Assembly (NCBI GenBank): GCA_963845975.1
Contig: CAWJUD010000001.1
Span: forward strand, 1,798,001 to 1,862,000
From: JBEKIK01 sp963845975
GTDB lineage: Bacteria > Planctomycetota > Planctomycetia > Pirellulales > Thermoguttaceae
Length of the DNA stretch: 64,000 nucleotides
Reading direction: 5' to 3'
Shown: positions 34,824-44,547 of the stretch, one piece after another
Layout of the letters: every line of letters begins with the position of its first letter
How positions within the stretch are numbered: position 1 is the stretch's first letter
Program-made: the position numbers and the translations under genes
The notes under the pieces: model-generated
Database searches by the model: none
What the model was told of the DNA's origin: nothing
The model's input: only the letters and a program-made list of their open reading frames with translations

Positions 34824-35627
34824 TTACTGCCGCGGCAAATTCGCCACGGTCTGCAATAATTGATCGGCCGTTCTTATGGCCTGGGAATTCAGCTCAAACG
34901 CGCGTTGAGTGGTAATCATATCGATCAATTCCTGAACAGGCTCGACATTGGCCGATTCAAGCATGTTTTGCTGCAAAGTTCCCAGACCGTTCTGGCCGGG
35001 ATTGGATATTGTCGGAGCGCCCGAGGCGTCGGTTTCCCGATAAAGGTTTTCACCCAATTTGAGCAATCCTTGCGGATTGACGAATGCGGCCAATTGGATT
35101 TGGCCCACTTGCGACATTTGGTTGCTCCCCTGCTGTTGCACCGAAACAACGCCTTCGGGCGATATGCTGATGGCCGTGGCATCCGGGGGTATGACAATCG
35201 GAGGCTCCAACAATCGTCCGTCGTTGGCCGAGCCTGTCACCAGGTTGCCGTTTGAGTTTTTTGAAAAATTTCCCGCCCTGGTGTATACGATTTTGCCGTC
35301 GGGATTGGTGACCTGGAAAAACCCCATGCCCTCGATGGCCACGTCCAATTCCTGGCCGGTTTGCTTGATCGAGCCTTGGGTGAACTCGGTTTGCGTGCTT
35401 TGCGTCCGCACGCCCAAACCGATTTGAGTGCCGGTGGGAGTATACTGGCCGGCCGAATCCTGGACGCCGGGATATTGTTCGTGATGGTAAATCAGATCCT
35501 CGAAATTCGCCCGGTCTCGCTTGAACGCCGTGGTCTCCATGTTGGCAAGATTGTTGGCCACCACGTCCAACTTGGTTTCCATTGCCGTCATGCCCGTTGC
35601 CGCAGAATAAAGCGCTTGAATTGTCAT
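34824..35627 (-). CDS. flgG: Flagellar distal rod protein FlgG
   Basis: 267 residues, the normal length. It starts MTIQALYSAATGMTAMETKLDVVANNLANMETTAFKR, the diagnostic N terminus, and has ELDVAIEGMGFFQV and the C-terminal VEPVQELIDMITTQRAFELNSQAIRTADQLLQ. It forms the distal rod that crosses the periplasm. The region directly upstream of its ATG is a heptad array (35629-35660), with no Shine-Dalgarno in the last fifteen bases. Confidence 0.97.
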   Translation of the reverse strand: MTIQALYSAATGMTAMETKLDVVANNLANMETTAFKRDRANFEDLIYHHEQYPGVQDSAGQYTPTGTQIGLGVRTQSTQTEFTQGSIKQTGQELDVAIEGMGFFQVTNPDGKIVYTRAGNFSKNSNGNLVTGSANDGRLLEPPIVIPPDATAISISPEGVVSVQQQGSNQMSQVGQIQLAAFVNPQGLLKLGENLYRETDASGAPTISNPGQNGLGTLQQNMLESANVEPVQELIDMITTQRAFELNSQAIRTADQLLQTVANLPRQ

Positions 35628-35628
35628 T

Positions 35629-35735
35629 GGATTAGTGATTAGGATTGAGGATTGGGGATTTAGTTGCAGTTTAGCCCGGGCACTTGTGCCCGGAAATTCC
35701 GGCTTTTATACCCTTCGCAAACGACCGGGCTAAAC
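35629..35735. repeat. Heptad array at the flgG start plus a GCTAAAC-type palindrome
   Basis: 35626-35660 reads ATTGGAT, TAGTGAT, TAGGATT, GAGGATT, GGGGATT in 7-bp phase and meets the flgG ATG. The following 35671-35693 (TTTAGCCCGGGCACTTGTGC with its complement) and CCGGGCTAAAC near 35726 are halves of a dispersed palindrome. Confidence 0.7.
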
Positions 35736-35750
35736 GAGTTTGTTCATTGT

Positions 35751-36503
35751 CTATGCCTTCAACACTCGACTGATCAAAGAGCCGAGTATTTGATCTTGGG
35801 TTTTCATCATGCTGACATTGGCCTCGAAATACCGAGAGGCCTCGATCATGGCGGTCATTTCCAGCGTTGGGCTCACGGCCGACATCTCCAGACAACCGGA
35901 GGCGACGCGCCGCTCGGCCGGCGGTACACTCTCAGCGCGAGTCGTCGAGCGGAAAAGATTATCACCGTACTTGACCAGGCTCTCATTGGCTGCGGGCTTG
36001 ACAATCGCCAGATTCTGCGTATTGCCGGGTTGCCGCATTGCGCCTGTGTCGCTGATATCCCAGTTTTTCACTTCCGGATTTATAACGACCGGCCCTCCGC
36101 TTTCATCCAATACCGCGTAGCCTTGCGGAGTGACCAACTCTCCGCGGGAATTAATTTCAAAATTCCCCGCCCGGGTCAAGAAAGTTTCATTGCCTTTCTT
36201 GACCGTAAAAAAACCATCGCCCATCATTGCCACGTGCGCTGGATTCTTGGTTTGCTTTACGGCGCCCGGAGAAAAATCGGTCTTTGTCTGGCGGAGCAAA
36301 ACACCACCGCCAATGTCTTCCATATTGCCCGAACCGGGGATCGCCAAACCCTTATCGATACCCTCGGCATACCGGGCTTGAAAAGAGGCCAATTCCCGCT
36401 TGAAACCAACGGTATCGACGTTAGCCAAATTGTTGGCAATGACATCCAGTCGGGAAGATTGGGCGTTGGCCCCTTCCGCTGAAATGTAAAAACCGTAAGG
36501 CAT
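35751..36503 (-). CDS. flgF: Flagellar proximal rod protein FlgF
   Basis: 250 residues. It starts MPYGFYISAEGANAQSSRLDVIANNLANVDTVGFKRE and continues HVAMMGDGFFTVKKGNETFLTRAGNFEINSRGELVT, both standard for FlgF. The C terminus EMTAMIEASRYFEANVSMMKTQDQILGSLI is also typical. It is first in the minus-strand flg run, so its promoter should lie in the 888-bp gap toward fliC. Confidence 0.95.
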   Translation of the reverse strand: MPYGFYISAEGANAQSSRLDVIANNLANVDTVGFKRELASFQARYAEGIDKGLAIPGSGNMEDIGGGVLLRQTKTDFSPGAVKQTKNPAHVAMMGDGFFTVKKGNETFLTRAGNFEINSRGELVTPQGYAVLDESGGPVVINPEVKNWDISDTGAMRQPGNTQNLAIVKPAANESLVKYGDNLFRSTTRAESVPPAERRVASGCLEMSAVSPTLEMTAMIEASRYFEANVSMMKTQDQILGSLISRVLKA

Positions 36504-37390
36504 TTTGACCCTCGTGAAAAACTAAACCCTTACCTAACCTGCAGACTCTGCGGGGAGTTGGGGGTGCATTTCACTCAGCAACACTTGTGCCAGTTCGTTC
36601 GATTGGTGCGCTCAGCTCTCGAAGATTTGGCGGAAACGGCTGACCTCATAAACACTTAGACTCCTTTCTCGCACCTTAACAGCAAGTTCTGATGCAAACT
36701 ATCTCACGGTTCGTGACCAGCTAGTTCTGCCGATTCAACCTGCAAAAACCGCCGATCCATGGTTGAATCCGGACATACGCGGGGACAAAGAGCATTTAGG
36801 GATCGAAGACCACGGCGCAACACCTTTTCATTGCCACAAGGATCATCAAGCTAATAAACGTAATAGATTGTCAGACTGGCAAAAAGGTTTAGGAATTCAC
36901 CCATTAATCTGGTAGGAACCCGCCTTCCCATTCCTGTGGGAAAAAAGCCCCTAACATACTGCTACAGTCGGGTTTATAGGGAATTTACTGATCGTTTTGG
37001 TATCTAATAAGACTTTGTCCTGGTCTGGGGCATTTTTTTACTTGCTTTGGTTGTTTCTCATGCCGAGAAAGCTATAGAACAGTAGTCACAGAAAATTATC
37101 GGCCACGGTCCAGTTTACCTAGAGTATGTAAATTGCCGAGCCGATGGTTAATGTGGACCTTGGCGCGGATTCACGACCCATCGTGCGTCCAATTCTGGAT
37201 GCGGGGTCAAGACGGTCGGACGTAGATCGTGCGCTAAACATAGCGTTCCTTCCTGATTTAACCCCACCATACGCGTACCGCCCGCCGCCAGAATCCACAA
37301 ATGCGGCCGGCGGTAAAAGCTGTCTCCGGAAGCATAGCTCCTGCCGTCCGGGATGGCTTGAACGTGAACCTTTAATGAAAGGTATCTGGC
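36504..37390. promoter_or_regulatory. Divergent flgF/fliC intergenic region
   Basis: About 890 bases between two divergent flagellar transcription units. It should contain promoters for both the flg run and flagellin. I looked for sigma-28 (TAAA ... GCCGATAA) and sigma-54 (GG-N10-GC) patterns. A GCCGAT near 37140 lacks a correctly spaced upstream box, and no clean sigma-54 site was found. A 17-base palindrome TCCCATTCCTGTGGGAA lies near 36926. No supportable gene. Flagellin has an AAAGG ribosome binding site just before 37391. Confidence 0.45.
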
Positions 37391-39895
37391 ATGACCCGAA
37401 TTAACACAAACATTAATTCTCTAACAGCACAGCAAAACTTGGCCAAGACCAGCGTGCTGTTGCAAACGGCTTTAACCCGTTTGAGCACCGGTTTACGAAT
37501 CAACTCCGGTAAAGACGACCCGGCCGGTATGATCGCCGCCGCTCAGTTAGGCAGCGATATTGCCGGCACTAACGCGGCAATCGGCAACTCGAAAATGGCC
37601 CAGCAGATCATTGACACCGCCGATGCCGCTCTGGGACAGATCACCGGCTTGGTGAACGACATCCGCACCCTGGTTACCCAGGCGGCCAACAGCGCGGCCA
37701 TGAGCCCGGACCAGATCGCTGCTAACCAATTGCAGATCAACTCGTCCTTGAACGCCATCAACCAAATTTCTCAGTCGACAAACTTCCAAGGCCGCAAACT
37801 GCTCGACGGCAGCCTGGATTTCACCACCACGCACAATATTAATGATCTTGTTTCTCATTATAGTGCGGTACAAAACCTAGAGATCGATAGCGCCAATCCC
37901 GGCACCGCCGCCAACATACCGGTCACGGTCAGCGTTGCAAACCAAGCCCAACGGGCATATCTGGCAACATCGACCACGACGACCAATGCATCCGATGGTT
38001 CGTTTACAATTACTACGTCCAACGGATCATTTAATATTGCGCCACCCACCGGCGGCCTCAATTATAACGGCATGACCGTTAAATTCGCGACTAGTTCCGG
38101 CCAGGGTGCTGGAACCGCGTATGCCAACTATGTAACTGCTACAAAAACGCTGACCATCACGATGAACGACACCAATGTCACAAGTTTTGCCGTCATACAG
38201 GGCGCTCTGGCAATTACGCAAGTCGATGGAGCCAATCCTACTGTGAATTTTGTCGCCTCCGGCGCCACAGCCGGCGTCCAATTCGATCCGGCCAAAGATA
38301 CGACGAACATAAACGTTGCAGCGGTTGCTTCGAACGGGTTTATGTCTGGATTGACTAATGGCGGCATAATCCAGATCACTGCCAAAACAGGCGGTACAGC
38401 GGGCAATATATCGGCTAGGATCATAGCCGACGCTTCTACAACTACCACTTATGCCACAATGGGCAATGCCACTAATCTAGTGGTACATATTGGCACTAAT
38501 GGTGGTGAAGACACTGTCGCAAAAGTTGCTGCCGCTATCACTTCCGGTACCAACTATACAGCCACAGCGCTGCAAGGCGGCGCTACGGCGATTGCCGGCG
38601 CTGACGAAGACACGGCATCCAGTTTAACTGAGCTCTTGGGTGCTACTCCAGCTGTTTCTAATACAATCTTTACTTCAAAACAGGGTAATATAGCTGGTTC
38701 AGTTGAAATTAAGGCTGGAACAACGGGAGTATCCCTGGACGGTACTGATGGTCATCTGATCATAACCATCGATGTTACAGACGCCGTACACGATATGGCT
38801 TGGCTGCTTGGTCAAATCAATGGTCTAGCCGGATCTAAAGTTTCAGCGGCGGCAGGTGCCGGTTACGTTGGAACAACAAAAATGAACGCCATAGGCGCCA
38901 TTACGCCAGCTAACACAACCCTTGCTCCCGGCGCCAACGGCCTGGGAAAAGCAGACCTCACCGGCGGCACCGATGCCAAGACTGCCGTCACATCCGTATT
39001 GAACATCGGCGGGACTCCCCTTACCGAAGACGTCCAGTTCATGGCAACCGGCAACGCAGGCTCGCATTTGTTCAAATTCACAACCGGCACCGCTCTTAGT
39101 CTTGTAAGAGATGCCGTCAATGCATTGTCCGATGGAACCGGGGTAACATCGAGAATTACTCTAGGCGCTACCACGACAAATCTGATATTCGAGTCGTCCG
39201 ACTTTGGTTCGGCCGGCACGGTAGGCATTGATGTCCGCTCAGGCGGCGCCGCTTTTAAGAACAATATGGTCGATCGGACCGGCGTCAACACCGTGTACTC
39301 CGCCGGCACCGATATCAATGCCAAGGTCAATGGCGTTCAGGCCAATGGCGTCGGCAACACATTGTCGATCGACACCCCGGCCCTGGCCATGAGCATGACC
39401 GTTAATGATCCTACCGATCTGGTTCCTACTCCATCCACCATTAGTTTCACTATCACCGGCGGTGGAGCCCATTTCCAAATCGGTCCCGACGTGGTCAGCA
39501 CTCAGCAGGCCATCATCGGCATCCAGAGCGTTGATACGGCCAACATGAATACCAGCTATGGCCGCTTGTATGAACTACACTCTGGCGAAGACGCCGCTCT
39601 GACTACCGATGCCACAAAGGCCGGCAAGATTATTACGGCCATAGCCGGCAAGATCAGCACCCTCCGCGGCCGGTTAGGTGCGTTCTCCAAGACCACCTTG
39701 GATTCCAACATCGCCACTTTGGGCTCCACGGTCAACGCCTTGACCAATGCCCAGAGCAGCATCCAGGACGCCGATTTCGCGGCCGAAACCGCCAGCCTGA
39801 CCCGGGCCCAAGTCCTCACGCAATCAGGCACGGCCGTGCTGCAACTCGCCAACCGCGGTCCGCAGCAAGTCCTGGCCCTGTTGCAGAATCTATAA
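37391..39895 (+). CDS. fliC: Flagellin, long form
   Basis: 834 residues. The N-terminal D0/D1 (residues 1-150: MTRINTNINSLTAQQNLAKT, LSTGLRINSGKDDPAGMIAA) and the C-terminal D1/D0 (about 700-834: DADFAAETASLTRAQVLTQSGTAVLQLAN) are canonical. The central ~540 residues are Gly/Ala/Thr-rich beta-type sequence (TAGNISARIIADAST, VAKVAAAITSGTNYTATALQGG, VKVNGVQANGVGNTLSID), making the surface domains two to three times the usual size. It polymerises into the filament after FliS-assisted export. fliD and fliS follow on the same strand. Confidence 0.95.
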   Translation: MTRINTNINSLTAQQNLAKTSVLLQTALTRLSTGLRINSGKDDPAGMIAAAQLGSDIAGTNAAIGNSKMAQQIIDTADAALGQITGLVNDIRTLVTQAANSAAMSPDQIAANQLQINSSLNAINQISQSTNFQGRKLLDGSLDFTTTHNINDLVSHYSAVQNLEIDSANPGTAANIPVTVSVANQAQRAYLATSTTTTNASDGSFTITTSNGSFNIAPPTGGLNYNGMTVKFATSSGQGAGTAYANYVTATKTLTITMNDTNVTSFAVIQGALAITQVDGANPTVNFVASGATAGVQFDPAKDTTNINVAAVASNGFMSGLTNGGIIQITAKTGGTAGNISARIIADASTTTTYATMGNATNLVVHIGTNGGEDTVAKVAAAITSGTNYTATALQGGATAIAGADEDTASSLTELLGATPAVSNTIFTSKQGNIAGSVEIKAGTTGVSLDGTDGHLIITIDVTDAVHDMAWLLGQINGLAGSKVSAAAGAGYVGTTKMNAIGAITPANTTLAPGANGLGKADLTGGTDAKTAVTSVLNIGGTPLTEDVQFMATGNAGSHLFKFTTGTALSLVRDAVNALSDGTGVTSRITLGATTTNLIFESSDFGSAGTVGIDVRSGGAAFKNNMVDRTGVNTVYSAGTDINAKVNGVQANGVGNTLSIDTPALAMSMTVNDPTDLVPTPSTISFTITGGGAHFQIGPDVVSTQQAIIGIQSVDTANMNTSYGRLYELHSGEDAALTTDATKAGKIITAIAGKISTLRGRLGAFSKTTLDSNIATLGSTVNALTNAQSSIQDADFAAETASLTRAQVLTQSGTAVLQLANRGPQQVLALLQNL

Positions 39896-39920
39896 TGATT
39901 CTCGGTTAATTGAAAACCTC

Positions 39921-39990
39921 GTTGGGGCGGCAGTTTAACTGCCGCCCCAACGTATGAATATCCGGTCCGTCCCGACATGGGGCGGACCGG
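39921..39990 (+). terminator. REP palindrome and probable terminator after flagellin
   Basis: 39921-39951 is a perfect 31-bp member of the GGGGCGGCAG palindrome family, 26 bases after the flagellin stop. At 39962-39990, CCGGTCCG pairs with CGGACCGG and is followed by TTCTTGTGTTT. The second hairpin is the better terminator. Flagellin genes are usually transcribed alone at high level, which fits a terminator here. Confidence 0.55.
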
Positions 39991-40163
39991 TTCTTGTGTT
40001 TCCAGGGTTCGGGATTCAGCACCATTAGCCATTATCCACCGATTCCTAATCGGCTAAATCCTAAAACCGCTAAATTTTACCCATCCTACCAGACGATATA
40101 TATTGAAGCGACAAATTATCTGCCCCCATCGCCTAATATCTGCAGCCTCCGCCATGGTGCTTT

Positions 40164-42944
40164 ATGGTTCAGATTACATCTACTACCGGCATAGTTTCAG
40201 GCATCGATTACAATACCTTGATCAATAACCTGCTCAAAATAGAATCAGCACAAAGCGACGCAATCACCGCTCAAAATACAACCCTAAAAAATCAGCAGAC
40301 CGCCATAACCGCCCTTGTGGCGAATTTGACTGCAATAAAAGGGGCCTCCGACGCTCTGGGTAAATCCAGCCTTTACAACGCGACCACCGCCGCCAGCAGC
40401 AACACTAGCGTCATCTCTGTCGCAACCACTGGCACTCCGGCCGCGGGCTCATATCAATACACCGCGCTAAGCAAAGCCCAATCTCAACAACAGATAAGTT
40501 CCGGTTATGAATCAACCACTGCCGCAATTGGCGCGGGCACGCTTAGTTTCCGATTCGGCAACGGCGTAGATGCATCCATGAGCCTTGATAACATAAACGG
40601 CGGAGCGGGATTCTCCGCGGGCAAGATCAAAATCACCGACCGCAGCGGCACTGCGGCAATAATCGATCTTTCAGGCGCTAAAACAATCGACGACATGCTC
40701 AATGCCATAAACGATAACGGCATTGCCGATGTCACGGCCTCAATCCAGGGCGACCGCATCGTTCTTACAGACAACACCGGCTCGACGACTTCCAATCTAA
40801 GGGTGCAAGAGGTCAGTTCAGGCAAGACCGCGGCCTCGTTGGGACTGTCCAGTATTAACACGGGCTCGAATTCAGCCGCCGGCTCGGACATCGTCTACCT
40901 GTCTAACAACCTGAATCTCAGCGCATTAAACGACGGCATCGGCGTGGAAACGAACAACTCCGCCGCTGATTTAAAATATACGCTCAGCAACGGCGATACC
41001 GGCGAGATCAAACTGTCGGGATCAAAGACCCTTGGCGATGTCATAACCGAGATCAACGCCGCCAATACGAATCTCAAGGCTTCGATCGCCCCAGATGGAA
41101 GCGGGCTGATCCTTACCGATTCATCCGGCGGGACGACGAACACCTTCACAGTCAGCGATGAGAACGGCTCCAAGGCCTTGGAAGATTTAGGATTAAACGG
41201 TACGGCCGCAGGCGGCGTAATCACCGGGAGTCGAATTCTATCCGGCGCAAAAACCGTTTTGCTCTCCGATCTTAAAGGAGGCAATGGACTTGGAACGTTG
41301 GGCAAAATTAACCTGACTGATCGCGCGGGCAATGCCGCCGCTGTAGATCTGTCCGGGGCCGAAACGATTGAAGACGTGATCAGCGACATTAATTCATCCG
41401 GCCTGCAAATCACTGCCCAAGTGAATGATGCCGGCAACGGCATCAAATTGGTCGATACCAGCGGCCAAACCGCCGGCGATCTCAAAGTGGATAATTTCGA
41501 CGATGGCACTACAACAGCCACAAAGTTATTTGGATCCCCCATGGATGTGGCGGACAACAGCGTCAACAGCGGTGATTTACATCTTCATGTCATCGGACTA
41601 AATACACAACTGGCCGATCTGAATGGAGGCAACGGTATAACGCAGGGCAAATTCACCGTTACCAACAGCGTTGGAAAGATCGGTACCATTAATATCGATA
41701 GCAGCGTGAAAACCATCGGCGACGTGGTGCAGGCGATCAATTTGTCAACCGCGCACGTCCTTGCCGAGATTAACGACACCGGCGACGGCATCCTCATCCA
41801 GGACACCGCCGGCGGGACGGGCAAGCTCACTGTTGCCGAAAACGGCTCAACCACCGCTGCCGATCTCAATCTGCTGGGAACCGCTATCACCAAGAATTCA
41901 ACACAGGTCATCGACGGCTCGATGACCCGCATTATCGACATCTCCGACACCGACTCGCTGGGAACATTGACCGACAAAATCAATCATCTCGGCGCCGGGA
42001 TCACGGCTTCCATGGTGTCGGACGGCTCGGATACGCCGTACCGCTTGTCGCTAGTAAGCAATAATACCGGCAAACAGGGGAAATTCATTCTAGACACGTC
42101 GCAATCGGACCTGTCCTTTGACCAAATCTCCAAGGCACAAGATGCTTTATTGGCCGTGGGTTACACCAGCTCGTCAAACAAGACCATGTTGATTTCCTCG
42201 AGCACAAATACCTTCAATAACGTGCTAAAAGGCGCCACGCTTACCATCCAGAGTGCTTCCAGCACCCCTGTGACGGTCACAGTCAACTCGGACACCACCA
42301 ATCTGGCCACAGAGATCAAGGCCTTTGTCAATACTTATAACACGTTCCGCACAACATTAAATACCGATACCGCTTATAATACAAGCACAAACCAGGCGGC
42401 AGTCCTTACAAGCGATTACAACGTTACTCGAGTGGATACGGAACTATCAAAACTGATAAGCAACTATTATCCGAGCGGGAATACCATCACTTCGATGGCC
42501 CAAATCGGCATCAGCGTCAATGACGACGGCACGCTTTCGCTGAATGAATCCACACTTGACAGCGTGCTCAGCACGAATCTTGCCGATGTAAAATCGCTGT
42601 TCACCACGGCCGACACCGGCGTTTCGGCACAATTTTCCAATATGCTCGTCAACCTGGGCGTCGATGTTGATCCGACTGATCCTAAATCGCTCTTGGGATT
42701 GCACAATCAGGCGCTGCAAACCACAATCGATAAAAATCAAGATAAAATCGACCAGTGGACCACACGGCTGGACGCCGAACGCACGCGATTGACCAACCAA
42801 TTCGCCAACTTGGAATTGACCTTGGCCAAGATACAAAGCAACTATCAGGCACTTAATTCCATACAATGGATGTTGGACAGCAACTCGACTAGCAGCAACA
42901 ATTCGCTCTTTAATAATAGCAGCAGCAGCAGTTCGTCATCATAA
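40164..42944 (+). CDS. fliD: Flagellar filament cap protein FliD, long form
   Basis: 926 residues, about twice the usual size. The N-terminal FliD domain starts MVQITSTTGIVSGIDYNTLINNLLKIE. The C-terminal domain (~residues 640-880) has LLAVGYTSSSNKTMLI, FVNTYNTFRTTLNTDT, MAQIGISVNDDGTLSLN and a final coiled coil (RLDAERTRLTNQFANLELTLAKIQSNY). Between them are four flagellin-IN modules of one design: IDLSGAKTIDDMLNAIN, IKLSGSKTLGDVITEIN, VDLSGAETIEDVISDIN and INIDSSVKTIGDVVQAIN. Each is followed by a GLILTDSSGGTT-type strand and an L-GL end. The tail is poly-serine, encoded by an AGC repeat. It caps the growing filament. Confidence 0.94.
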   Translation: MVQITSTTGIVSGIDYNTLINNLLKIESAQSDAITAQNTTLKNQQTAITALVANLTAIKGASDALGKSSLYNATTAASSNTSVISVATTGTPAAGSYQYTALSKAQSQQQISSGYESTTAAIGAGTLSFRFGNGVDASMSLDNINGGAGFSAGKIKITDRSGTAAIIDLSGAKTIDDMLNAINDNGIADVTASIQGDRIVLTDNTGSTTSNLRVQEVSSGKTAASLGLSSINTGSNSAAGSDIVYLSNNLNLSALNDGIGVETNNSAADLKYTLSNGDTGEIKLSGSKTLGDVITEINAANTNLKASIAPDGSGLILTDSSGGTTNTFTVSDENGSKALEDLGLNGTAAGGVITGSRILSGAKTVLLSDLKGGNGLGTLGKINLTDRAGNAAAVDLSGAETIEDVISDINSSGLQITAQVNDAGNGIKLVDTSGQTAGDLKVDNFDDGTTTATKLFGSPMDVADNSVNSGDLHLHVIGLNTQLADLNGGNGITQGKFTVTNSVGKIGTINIDSSVKTIGDVVQAINLSTAHVLAEINDTGDGILIQDTAGGTGKLTVAENGSTTAADLNLLGTAITKNSTQVIDGSMTRIIDISDTDSLGTLTDKINHLGAGITASMVSDGSDTPYRLSLVSNNTGKQGKFILDTSQSDLSFDQISKAQDALLAVGYTSSSNKTMLISSSTNTFNNVLKGATLTIQSASSTPVTVTVNSDTTNLATEIKAFVNTYNTFRTTLNTDTAYNTSTNQAAVLTSDYNVTRVDTELSKLISNYYPSGNTITSMAQIGISVNDDGTLSLNESTLDSVLSTNLADVKSLFTTADTGVSAQFSNMLVNLGVDVDPTDPKSLLGLHNQALQTTIDKNQDKIDQWTTRLDAERTRLTNQFANLELTLAKIQSNYQALNSIQWMLDSNSTSSNNSLFNNSSSSSSSS

Positions 42945-42995
42945 AAAATGTTGGTCGCTTTCCTTTATCTATATCATTCGGCATAAAAAGCAATC

Positions 42996-43487
42996 ATGTA
43001 TCATAGCGCCGCAAATAACTACCTGGCAACCGATGTAATGACCGCTACGCCGCAAAAACTGCAATTGATGCTTATCAATGCGGTAATTCAAGCGGTCGAA
43101 CGCGCCCGAAAACATTGGCTGAATGAAGATCATAAACAAGCCGGCAAATACCTTGGCCGCGCAAGGGAAATTGTTTGCGAATTCTTTAACGGATTTGATT
43201 ACGAGGCAAAATCGGAACTGGTCGGTAAAATCGCCGGAGTATATTTGTTCATTTACCGTACTCTTGCACGGGCTGAGTTAGACAACGATCTAAATAAGCT
43301 GGACGAGGCCTTGCGGATTCTGGAGATTGAACGCGATACTTGGCGGCAAATATGTGAAAAACTGGCGACAGCGAGCGCCGGCCGGCCGCAGCAGCAAGAT
43401 ACCCGCCCGCCGATTGCCCCAAAGCTCTCTCCTAATGTCGGCGTCCCTGCGGACCTGCCTGCCACTTCCCTCTCTTTGGAAGTTTGA
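42996..43487 (+). CDS. fliS: Flagellin export chaperone FliS
   Basis: 163 residues. It begins MYHSAANNYLATDVMTATPQKLQLMLINAVIQAVERARKH, matching the FliS pattern (tyrosines, then LxLMLYxxxI). The four-helix bundle runs to ~residue 125 and a Pro-rich tail of about 35 residues follows, longer than usual. It binds the disordered C terminus of flagellin in the cytoplasm and prevents early polymerisation. It lies 51 bases after fliD. Confidence 0.92.
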   Translation: MYHSAANNYLATDVMTATPQKLQLMLINAVIQAVERARKHWLNEDHKQAGKYLGRAREIVCEFFNGFDYEAKSELVGKIAGVYLFIYRTLARAELDNDLNKLDEALRILEIERDTWRQICEKLATASAGRPQQQDTRPPIAPKLSPNVGVPADLPATSLSLEV

Positions 43488-43499
43488 TAGACTATAGGC

Positions 43500-43713
43500 T
43501 TCGAGCCGGAACCTATAACGTAAGCGTATAGGCCTTATTCTTTAAGCCGGAGGACGAAAGGCGGTATAAACCGCCCCGAACTTCGTACTCCGTACCTGGC
43601 GCGGCTTTTGTCCGCAACCAAACCCCCGGTGTAATCACCAGGGGCTAAATAAGTATTGGACAAACTGAATAAGTATTGGACAAACTAGGGCGGCAGTTAA
43701 ACAGCCGCCCCAA
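43500..43713. repeat. Cluster of palindromes and a 20-bp tandem repeat
   Basis: The gap between fliS and bioD holds GGCGGTATAAACCGCC (43560-43575), a CTGGCGCGGCTTTTGTCCG fragment (related to 54808-54834), a CCCCGGTGTAATCACCAGGGG palindrome ending GCTAAAT (about 43624-43650), a 20-bp tandem duplication beginning AATAAGTATTGG (43648-43667 and 43668-43687), and a GGGCGGCAGTTAAACAGCC palindrome (43688-43713). No gene. Confidence 0.7.
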
Positions 43714-43733
43714 CAATTCACATCCTTTATCAA

Positions 43734-44428
43734 ATGAAACCAAACATTCCCGGGCTGTTTATTACCGGCGCCGATACCAACGTCGGCAAGACTTATGTTG
43801 GAGTATTGATTGCCTGTGCTTTAAAAGCGGCGGGACATCGGGTGGGCGTATACAAACCCGCCGCCAGCGGATGCCGCCGGGAAGGCAAGCGGCTGATTTC
43901 CGACGACGCCCTGCTCCTCTGGCGCCCGCCGGCGAGCGGGGCGATTTAGACCGGGTTTGCCCGCAGCGTTTCCAAGCCCACCTTGCCCCGCATCTTGCCG
44001 CCCGGGTGGAAGGCAAGGAGATAGATAAAAAACTATTGCGCGGCGGTTTGGACTACTGGCGGGCATGCTCCGATATCGTCCTGGTCGAAGGCGCCGGCGG
44101 ACTGCTCTCGCCGCTGGGAGAGAACGACTGCGTGGCCGATCTGGCCCGCGATTTCGGCTTCCCGCTGCTGATCGTCGCCCGCAATGCACTAGGCACGATC
44201 AACCACACGCTGCTGACGCTGCATGCGGCCCAAACTTTACACGGCGGCCTGAAAGTCGCCGGCATCGTCCTCAGCCATCCCGCCCCGCCCGGCAACGATC
44301 CCAGCACCAAATGCAACCGCCGGGAAATTGAATCCCGCTCGACCGTGCCTGTACTGGCGGAGGTATTTTGGGGGACAACAAGATTCGACGGCGCACCAGA
44401 TTGGCCGCAATTAGCCGGGGGACAATAA
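43734..44428 (+). pseudogene. bioD: Dethiobiotin synthetase, frameshifted
   Basis: BioD closes the ureido ring of dethiobiotin from 7,8-diaminononanoate, CO2 and ATP. The N terminus is clear (MKPNIPGLFITGADTNVGKT, the family P-loop, then GVYKPAASG), but the frame stops at 43947-43949. The remaining two thirds (GERGDLDRVCPQRFQAHLAP, SDIVLVEGAGGLLSPLGEN, LLIVARNALGTINHTLLTL, GIVLSH) continue one frame back to 44428. The slip lies at about 43918-43945, near CGCCCGCCGG and GCGGGG. One added base restores ~231 residues, the family size. No other biotin gene is in the window. Sequence error and true loss cannot be told apart here. Confidence 0.8.
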
Positions 44429-44547
44429 AAGATTACTTGCACAGTGGCGACAATTCAACTCTCGCACCAATGTTGTTATAATCTTCTCGTTCCCATGTCG
44501 GAGTATAAAAACAAGGTGAATATTCAACTTTTCAATGGAATTATATC

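Noticed and set aside
37023..37050. Sigma-54 promoter (GGGG ... TTGC) before flagellin
   Set aside because: The spacing between the GG and GC elements is 15 rather than 12 bases, so it does not fit the consensus.
37144..37404. 86-residue frame just upstream of flagellin
   Set aside because: It overlaps the flagellin start, has an Arg/Pro-rich composition and no family resemblance; it is more likely leader sequence.
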